Assembly (NCBI GenBank): GCA_963827335.1
Contig: CAWHAP010000007.1
Location: 62,001-126,000 of the forward strand
Reading direction: 5' to 3'
Origin: DASQMT01 sp963827335
GTDB taxonomy: Bacteria; Actinomycetota; Thermoleophilia; Solirubrobacterales; Solirubrobacteraceae
Length of the DNA: 64,000 nt
Under the pieces are notes generated by a model. That model searched no databases, was not told the DNA's origin, and worked only from the letters and a program-made list of their open reading frames with translations. Both the position numbers and the translations under genes were made by a program. Below are positions 59,045-64,000 of the stretch, piece by piece. Within the stretch, counting starts at the first letter, position 1. Each line of letters begins with the position of its first letter.

Positions 59045-59737
59045 GTGACCGCCCGCATCGCGCTGCTCGGCGACAAGGACCTGCGCCACCGCACCCACCG
59101 TGAGCTCGAGGCCGCCGTGGGGCAGCTCCCGCACGGGGTGGAGGCGAATTGGGTCGGATCCGACAGCGAGGATGCGCGCGCCGCGCAGGCGTTCGACGGC
59201 CTCTGGATCCTGCCCGGCACGCCGTACCGCGACGCCGCCGCCGTCGACGCCGCGATCGGCTGGGCGCTCGCGTCCGGCACGCCGCTGCTCGGCACCTGTG
59301 GCGGCTTCCAGTACGCCGTGCTCGCGCTCGCCGGCCGGCTCGCCGGGATCGCGGACCCCGCCCACGCCGAGTCGGAGCCCGGCGCCGAGGCGCCGGTCGT
59401 CGCCCCGCTCGCCTGCAGCCTCGTGGGGCAGGAGCGCACGGTCACCTGCGTGCCGGGGACGCGGCTCGCCGCGATCTGCGGCACCGCGCCGTTCACCGGC
59501 TTCCACTGGTGCAGCTACGGCCTCGCCGAGGGCTACGTCGCGCGGCTGGAGGCGGCCGGGGTCGTCGTCTCCGCCCGCGCGCCGGACGCCGGCGTGGAGG
59601 GGATCGAGCTGCCCGGCCACCCGTTCTTCGTCGCCACGCTCTTCCAGCCGCAGGTCGGCGCGCTCGCCGGCGATCCGCTGCACCCGCTGATCGCGGCCTT
59701 CGCCGAGGCGTGCGGCCGGGTGCGCGTGGACGGCTGA
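59045..59737 (+). CDS. CTP-synthase C-terminal-domain-like glutamine amidotransferase homologue
   Basis: A 230-residue stand-alone class I GATase-like domain starting at GTG 59045. The nucleophile elbow GTCGGFQYA retains Cys, but the catalytic His-x-Glu is replaced by FQPQVG, where Gln takes the position of His. The pattern (LPGTPYRD, HAESEPG, HWCSYGL, ATLFQPQ) matches a known group annotated as CTP synthase C-terminal region-related proteins. It may not release ammonia from glutamine. The gene stands alone. Confidence 0.8.
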   Translation: MTARIALLGDKDLRHRTHRELEAAVGQLPHGVEANWVGSDSEDARAAQAFDGLWILPGTPYRDAAAVDAAIGWALASGTPLLGTCGGFQYAVLALAGRLAGIADPAHAESEPGAEAPVVAPLACSLVGQERTVTCVPGTRLAAICGTAPFTGFHWCSYGLAEGYVARLEAAGVVVSARAPDAGVEGIELPGHPFFVATLFQPQVGALAGDPLHPLIAAFAEACGRVRVDG

Positions 59738-59774
59738 GGCCGGCGGATCCCCAGCCGCTCGGCGGCGTGCGCCG

Positions 59775-60353
59775 TCACACGAGCGGATCGAGCGCGGCGA
59801 GCCCGTCCAGGCTCGCCGCGTTGTGCACCGTGCAGTAGCGGCTCACGGCGTCCGGCCCCTCCTTGCGGATCCGGTTGTCCGCGAAGCGCAGCAGCTGGTC
59901 GCGCTCGTGGTCGTAGCGCATGAACGGCACCTGGTAGCCGCACGAGTCGCCGACGCGCGTGACGTCGACCGTGACGATCGAGCGCACGGCCTGGAGCTGC
60001 TCGGGCGCGGGGGCGAACGTCGCCAGGAGCGGCTCGAAGCCGGCGTCGCCCTGCTGGACGACGCGGCCGGCGCCGTGCAGGCGCACGATCTTGGGCGGGC
60101 CCTCGAAGGCGCAGAACATCACGCAGATGCGCCCGTTCTCACGCAGGTGGGCGACCGTCTCGATCCCGCTGCCGAGCAGGTCGACGTAGGCGAAGCCGAG
60201 CGGGTCGGTGACGCGGAACAGCCCCGCGCCGCCCTTGGGCGAGAGGTTGACGTGGCCGCCGTCACCGCTCGGGGCGGTGGCGACGAAGAACATCGGCTGC
60301 GCCTCGATCCAGGCGCGCAGCCGGTCGTCGATCTCGTCGAACACCTTTCCCAC
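59775..60353 (-). CDS. Pyridoxamine 5'-phosphate oxidase-family protein
   Basis: A 192-residue flavin-binding split-barrel protein. HVNLSPKGG, FAYVDLLGSGIETVAHLREN and RICVMFCAFEGPPKIVRLHGAG form the usual FMN-binding face of the PNPOx-like group; CGYQVPFMRYDHERDQL is the C-terminal cap. The start is GTG 60353 with a TAGCTT box 8 nt upstream; GTG 60344 is the other option. Role unknown; pyridoxal synthesis is not implied. Confidence 0.85.
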   Translation of the reverse strand: MGKVFDEIDDRLRAWIEAQPMFFVATAPSGDGGHVNLSPKGGAGLFRVTDPLGFAYVDLLGSGIETVAHLRENGRICVMFCAFEGPPKIVRLHGAGRVVQQGDAGFEPLLATFAPAPEQLQAVRSIVTVDVTRVGDSCGYQVPFMRYDHERDQLLRFADNRIRKEGPDAVSRYCTVHNAASLDGLAALDPLV

Positions 60354-60361
60354 GACGAGGC

Positions 60362-60367
60362 AAGCTA
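60362..60367 (-). promoter_or_regulatory. Putative leaderless -10 box of the PPOX gene
   Basis: TAGCTT on the minus strand, 8 nt before GTG 60353. Confidence 0.5.
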
Positions 60368-60379
60368 GCGCACGCACGG

Positions 60380-60405
60380 CGCGGCCCGCCCGGGGGCGGG
60401 CCGCG
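60380..60405 (-). terminator. Strong GC stem-loop between lipoprotein and PPOX genes
   Basis: CGCGGCCCGCC (60380-60390) and GGCGGGCCGCG (60395-60405) form an 11-bp perfect stem with a 4-nt loop, and flanking bases extend it with mismatches. It follows the lipoprotein stop on the minus strand and precedes the PPOX promoter, so it probably separates the two transcripts. Confidence 0.6.
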
Positions 60406-60421
60406 GCGCGTGCTGCGTCGG

Positions 60422-60778
60422 CTACGGGGTGGCCGTCTCGAGCTGCTCCTGCGCCTGCTCGAGCGCCTCCTGGGCCTCGTCCGGCACCCCGGCGTCGTCC
60501 TTGACCTCGTCGATCGCGTCGCTCGCCGCATCCGTGGCGTCCTCCGCAAGCTTGTCCGCGTCCTCCTGGATCTCCTGCGCGGCGTCCTCCGCCGACTTCG
60601 TGCCGTTCTGGACGTCCTCGGCGGCGTCCTGGGCCTTCTGCTGCAGCTCCTCGCCCTGCTGCTGGAGCTCGGCCGCGTCCTGCTGGATCTTCTCGCTGTC
60701 GGAGTCGCCGCCGCAGGCGGCGAAGGCGAGCGCGCCGGCGGTGAGCAGGGCGGCGATGGTGCGGCGGGGCGTGCGCAT
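60422..60778 (-). CDS. Small coiled-coil lipoprotein
   Basis: A 118-residue protein with a lipoprotein signal ending AFAAC (lipidated Cys at about residue 21). The mature part is a nearly uninterrupted, acidic, Gln/Glu/Ala/Asp-rich helix (IQQDAAELQQQGEELQQKAQD) with heptad character, a probable coiled coil on the outer membrane face. The family is not recognised. A hairpin terminator follows. Confidence 0.78.
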   Translation of the reverse strand: MRTPRRTIAALLTAGALAFAACGGDSDSEKIQQDAAELQQQGEELQQKAQDAAEDVQNGTKSAEDAAQEIQEDADKLAEDATDAASDAIDEVKDDAGVPDEAQEALEQAQEQLETATP

Positions 60779-60926
60779 TCGGGAGTCCTCTCAGGGGTGG
60801 GGTCGTGCGGTGAGCGGGACTCTGCCGCGCGCCGGCTCCCCTGCCATCAGGGGCGCCCCCGGACTCGAACCCTGATCCGCCCCCGGGTCCCTGAGGGAGC
60901 CGCGCGGCACCTGGCACCATCCGGGG

Positions 60927-61739
60927 GTGACGATCCGCACCCTCACGCTCGCCGACCTGCCCGCCTGCCTCGCCCTGGCCGCCGACCGCGACTGGCAGCC
61001 GGAGGAGCACAAGTGGCGCCTGCTGCTCGAGGGCGGCGAGGCGTTCGGGATCGACGACGAGGACGGCGGCGGGCTCGCCGGCAGCGTCGTCCTGACCCGC
61101 TACGGCGACGCGCTCGCCGCGGTCGGGATGATGCTCGTGGCCGCCCGCCGCGAGGGCCGCGGGCTCGGACGCCGGCTGATGACCCACCTGCTCGACCGCG
61201 CCGGCGACGCGACCGTGTTCCTCACCGCGACCCCGCTCGGCCGGCCGCTCTACGAGAAGCTCGCGTTCCGCCCGATCGGCACCATCACCACCCACACGGG
61301 CCGCTTCGCCGGCGGCCCGGCCGGCGTCTCGCGCCCCGCGATCCCGGCCGACCTCCCCGCCATCCTCGCGCTCGACGCGGAGGCCTACGGCGCCGACCGC
61401 TCCGGCCTGTTGCGGCGCTACCTCGCGCAGGCGGAGCGCGTCCGCGTCGTCGAGCGCGACGGCCGCGTGGCGGCCTACGGCGCGGCGCTGCGCAACGCCG
61501 TCACGACGTCGCTCGGGCCGGTCATCGGGGGCGACGCGGGGCTCCTGGCCGATCTCGCCGCCGGCCACGACCGCGACGTGCGGCTCGATCTCGACCACCG
61601 CTTCGGCGACCTCATCGCGTTCGCCCGCGGCGCGGGCCTCCAGCCCCGGGACTCGGTCACGCTGATGGTGCGCGGCGCGCCAGCGCTGCCCGGCGACCGT
61701 GCGCGCGTGACCGCGCCGATGATGATGGCCGTCGGGTGA
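60927..61739 (+). CDS. GNAT-family acetyltransferase with C-terminal extension
   Basis: A 270-residue protein starting at GTG 60927. The N-terminal GNAT fold (about 1-130) has VGMMLVAARREGRGLGRRLMTHLL as acetyl-CoA loop (R-x-G-R-G-L-G). The C-terminal 130 residues (PADLPAILALDAEAYGADRSGLLRRYL...) match the Acetyltransf_18/YitH-type second domain. The substrate is unknown. The 3' end overlaps the convergent EamA gene by 83 nt. Confidence 0.83.
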   Translation: MTIRTLTLADLPACLALAADRDWQPEEHKWRLLLEGGEAFGIDDEDGGGLAGSVVLTRYGDALAAVGMMLVAARREGRGLGRRLMTHLLDRAGDATVFLTATPLGRPLYEKLAFRPIGTITTHTGRFAGGPAGVSRPAIPADLPAILALDAEAYGADRSGLLRRYLAQAERVRVVERDGRVAAYGAALRNAVTTSLGPVIGGDAGLLADLAAGHDRDVRLDLDHRFGDLIAFARGAGLQPRDSVTLMVRGAPALPGDRARVTAPMMMAVG

Positions 61740-62583
61740 CGATCACGCCGGCGAGGCAGAGCGCGCCGCCGAGCAGCGCCAGCACGGGCGGCGTCTCGCC
61801 CAGGATCGCCCAGCCGAGCAGCACCGCCACCGGCGGCACGAGGTAGGTCGTCGCGCCCGCCTTACCGGCGCTCGTGCGCTTGAGCGCGAAGGCCCAGGTG
61901 GTGAACCCGATCGCGGTCGGGACGACGCCGAGGTAGATCGTCCAGGCGAGCGAGTCGGCCCCCGCGTCGCCCGCCTCGCGCACCAGCGCCGGGGCGAACG
62001 GCAGGCACGCGACGGCGCCGACGACGCAGGCGAGGAACGTCACCTGCAGCGCGCTCGTGTGCTCCAGCAGCGGCTTCTGGGCGATCACCCCGCCGGCGTA
62101 GGCCGCCGCGGCGGCCACGCACAGCGCGGCGCCCCAGCCGGCGTCGACGCCCCGTTCCGAGGTGGCCAGGCCGATCACCACCGTGCCGGCGAACGCGATC
62201 CCGCAGCCCACGACGAGCGTGCGCGGGAAGCCCTCGTGCAGCAGCACGCCGGCCAGGATCGCGATGAACACCGGGCCGATGTTCACGAGCATCGCCGCCG
62301 TGCCCGCGTCGATGCGCTGCTCCGCGGCGTTCAGCAGCACGTTGTAGGCGCCGAGCCAGAGCAGGCCGCACAGCACGAGGCGGCCGGCGTCCGCCCGGGG
62401 CGGGAGGGCGTCCCGGCGCGCGGCGACGAAGAGCCCGAGCACGACGGCCGCGGCGAGCAGCCGCCCGAGCGTGAGCGTCCCGGCCGAGAAGTCCTCGCCC
62501 GCGGCGCGGATGCCGACGAACGCGGAGGCCCACAGCACGACGGTGACGAGGGCGGCGGCCGTCCCCGCGCGCTGGTGGTCCAT
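61657..62583 (-). CDS. EamA-family (DMT) transporter
   Basis: A 308-residue membrane protein with ten helices in two EamA repeats: VTVVLWASAFVGIRAA, then AAAAAYAGGVIAQKPLL. The GERI-like AEQRIDAGTAAMLVNIGPVF is typical of the carboxylate/amino-acid exporter branch. ATG 62583 is supported by a TAGGCT box 7 nt upstream. An Arg/Ala-rich tail overlaps the acetyltransferase gene. It is similar in plan to the gene at 57970 but not a close copy. Confidence 0.87.
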   Translation of the reverse strand: MDHQRAGTAAALVTVVLWASAFVGIRAAGEDFSAGTLTLGRLLAAAVVLGLFVAARRDALPPRADAGRLVLCGLLWLGAYNVLLNAAEQRIDAGTAAMLVNIGPVFIAILAGVLLHEGFPRTLVVGCGIAFAGTVVIGLATSERGVDAGWGAALCVAAAAAYAGGVIAQKPLLEHTSALQVTFLACVVGAVACLPFAPALVREAGDAGADSLAWTIYLGVVPTAIGFTTWAFALKRTSAGKAGATTYLVPPVAVLLGWAILGETPPVLALLGGALCLAGVIVTRRPSSSARSRAHGRRAALARRAPSA

Positions 62584-62590
62584 CGGCGTC

Positions 62591-62596
62591 AGCCTA
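62591..62596 (-). promoter_or_regulatory. Putative leaderless -10 box of the EamA gene
   Basis: TAGGCT on the minus strand, 7 nt before ATG 62583. Confidence 0.5.
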
Positions 62597-62691
62597 CGCG
62601 AGCGTCCGTTCGGTGCCGGGCGAACCGTCGAGGTCACCTCGCTGCAACGCCCGGGCGCGCCCGGGCGTGAGGCGTGTGGTAGACCCGCGGC

Positions 62692-64000
62692 GTGCTGCGG
62701 CTGCCCGATCCCTGCCTCGTCGTCCTGGTCGGACCCACCGCGGCGGGCAAGTCGGACTGGGCCGCGCAGTGGTTCGCGCCCGAGCAGGTCGTCTCGTCCG
62801 ACGCGCTCCGCGCGGCCGTCGGGCGCGGGGACCGCGACCAGGGGGCGAGCCGCGACGCCTTCGAGGTGCTCGACCTGATCGTGGAGAAGCGCCTCGCGCG
62901 CGGGCTGGCGACGGTGATCGACTCCACGGGTCTGGAGGCCGGGCGCCGGGCGGCGTGGCGCGCGCTCGCCGCGCGGCACGGCGTCCCCGCCCACGCCGTC
63001 GTGGTCGAGGCCGCGGACACGGTCGTGCGCGCCCGCAACCGCGCCCGCGCGCGGCCCGTGCCGGGCGGGGTCGTCACGAACCAGCTGCGCGCGGCCGCCG
63101 CGGTGGCCGACGCGCTGGCGGGGGAGGACTGGGCCGGCGTGCACGCCGCCGGCCCGGTGACGCTCGTTCCGCCCGACCTCGTCGGCGCGCTGGACGCCGC
63201 CGCCCGCCAGCACGAGGATCCGCAGCGGCTCGCGTTCGGCCTGGAGGTCCAGCGCTTCGGCTGGCCGGGCCATCCCGCGACCACGGCCCAGACGCTCGCC
63301 GAGGTCGCGCGCGCCGCCGAGGAGACCGGGTTCACGAGCCTCTGGGTGATGGACCACTTCCTCCAGATCCCGCAGGTCGGGCGCGAGTGGGAGGACATGC
63401 CGGAGAGCTTCACCACGCTCGGCTACCTGGCGGCCGTGACGGAGCGGATCCGCCTCGGCACGCTCGTCACCGGCATCCCCTACCGCAGCCTCGGGCACGT
63501 GGCCAAGCTCGTCGCGACGCTCGACGTGCTCTCCGGCGGCCGCGCGATCTGCGGGCTCGGCGCCGGCTGGTTCGAGCGCGAGCACCGGCTCTACGGCTGG
63601 GGCGACCTCCCGCCGCTGGCCGAGCGGTTCGCCCGCCTGGAGGACGCGCTCGAGCTGCTGCCGCTCATGTGGGGCCCCGGGTCGCCGCGCTTCGAGGGCC
63701 GCACGCTCACCGTCGGCGAGGCGATCTGCTATCCGCGGCCGCTGCAGGAGCACGTTCCGATCCTGGTCGGCGGGTCCGGCGAGCGGCGGACGCTCCGCCT
63801 CGTCGCCCGGCACGCCGACGCCTGCAACCTGTTCGGCGATCCCGCCACGGTGCGGCGCAAGCTCGCCGTGCTGCACGAGCACTGCGCGGCCGAGGGGCGC
63901 GACCCGGCGGCGATCGAGGTCACGCATCTGCAGGCGGCGCGGGTGATCCCCGCCGGCGCCCCGCGCGAGCTCGTGGGCGACGCGACGGCGGCCGAGCACG
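62692..64000 (+). CDS. P-loop kinase fused to an LLM-class F420-dependent oxidoreductase (incomplete at the right edge)
   Basis: An open frame of 436 codons from GTG 62692 to the window end. Residues 1-175 are a polynucleotide-kinase-like P-loop domain: Walker A GPTAAGKSDW (14-23), SSDALRAAVG, VIDSTGLEAGRRAAW (Walker B-like) and an Arg-rich lid (RARNRARARPVPGG). From about 180 a luciferase-like domain begins: LAFGLEVQRFGWPG, LWVMDHFLQIPQVG, RIRLGTLVTGIPYRSLGHVAKLVATLDVLSGGRAICGLGAGWFEREHRLYGW, ILVGGSGERRTLRLVARHAD. This is the F420-dependent LLM pattern. The fusion suggests linked modification and redox steps; the stop lies beyond the window. Confidence 0.83.
   Translation, partial: MLRLPDPCLVVLVGPTAAGKSDWAAQWFAPEQVVSSDALRAAVGRGDRDQGASRDAFEVLDLIVEKRLARGLATVIDSTGLEAGRRAAWRALAARHGVPAHAVVVEAADTVVRARNRARARPVPGGVVTNQLRAAAAVADALAGEDWAGVHAAGPVTLVPPDLVGALDAAARQHEDPQRLAFGLEVQRFGWPGHPATTAQTLAEVARAAEETGFTSLWVMDHFLQIPQVGREWEDMPESFTTLGYLAAVTERIRLGTLVTGIPYRSLGHVAKLVATLDVLSGGRAICGLGAGWFEREHRLYGWGDLPPLAERFARLEDALELLPLMWGPGSPRFEGRTLTVGEAICYPRPLQEHVPILVGGSGERRTLRLVARHADACNLFGDPATVRRKLAVLHEHCAAEGRDPAAIEVTHLQAARVIPAGAPRELVGDATAAEH

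Noticed and set aside
60847..60877. tRNA T-arm-like stretch (GGTTCGAGTCC on the minus strand)
   Set aside because: The T-stem does not pair fully, no anticodon arm or acceptor partner lies upstream, and the stretch is better explained by an ATCAGGG/CCCTGAT inverted repeat.
61657..63999. 780-codon minus-strand frame containing the second EamA gene
   Set aside because: Only the part below 62583 is EamA-like. The rest is antisense to the kinase/oxidoreductase fusion on the plus strand.
1..64000. CRISPR array or prophage
   Set aside because: No regularly spaced direct repeats, cas genes, integrase or phage structural genes were seen.

Overview
The window is very GC-rich, densely packed bacterial DNA holding about 67 protein genes. 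No rRNA, intact tRNA, CRISPR array, transposase or phage gene was seen. The gene content points to a high-GC actinobacterium, most plausibly of the Thermoleophilia/Solirubrobacterales type: a fused PafBC regulator, a large Lhr helicase, an F420-type LLM oxidoreductase domain, PucR, an MprAB-like two-component pair, a two-domain mycothiol-synthase-like acetyltransferase, and many starts that look leaderless (a TANNNT box 6-9 nt before ATG/GTG). The taxonomic call is inference.

Layout. 0-6.2 kb: a CRP-Nudix-ASCH operon, an ECF sigma factor with a DUF4349 membrane protein, and three overlapping metallophosphoesterase genes. 6.2-14.7 kb: a secreted protein, then a minus-strand operon (secreted FN3-like protein, M28 peptidase, Nei glycosylase, GDPD esterase) and lhr. 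14.7-22.5 kb: an ABC-2 export operon with its winged-helix regulator and paired operators, two MFS pumps, two TetR regulators, a family 5 uracil-DNA glycosylase and a lipoprotein. 22.5-32.4 kb: rmlB-rmlD, PucR, a DeoR-MFS-HAD operon, and a four-gene operon pafBC-PPOX-rmlA-HAD coupled by stop/start overlaps. 32.5-45 kb: response regulators around a phosphoacceptor-only histidine-kinase fragment, a YhaM-like HD protein, SDRs, EcsC, a PhaC-like hydrolase, an L,D-transpeptidase, two more MFS pumps, RNase D and TetR. 45-52.5 kb: a substrate-binding/VWA fusion, a membrane coiled-coil protein, an MprAB-like system with a secreted protein, an FHA protein and an amidohydrolase. 52.5-64 kb: a 253-bp foldback element, a Tat-exported glycosidase, a NarL/DesK-type two-component system with an MMPL transporter, two EamA transporters, PPOX, GNAT and glutamine-amidotransferase-like proteins, and a P-loop kinase/LLM oxidoreductase fusion that runs off the right end.

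How the genes fit together. Most operons are held by 1-13 nt overlaps (ATGA, GTGA, TTGA), implying translational coupling. Several transporters lie beside a regulator, with inverted repeats in the intervening promoter that look like that regulator's operators. The main novelty lies between genes: a 55-bp element present twice with compensatory base changes, a 77-79-bp palindromic element present twice, two large multi-hairpin foldbacks (35.5 and 52.5 kb), and a CGTACG-N8-CGTACG site placed before both the sensor kinase and the MMPL transporter of one module.
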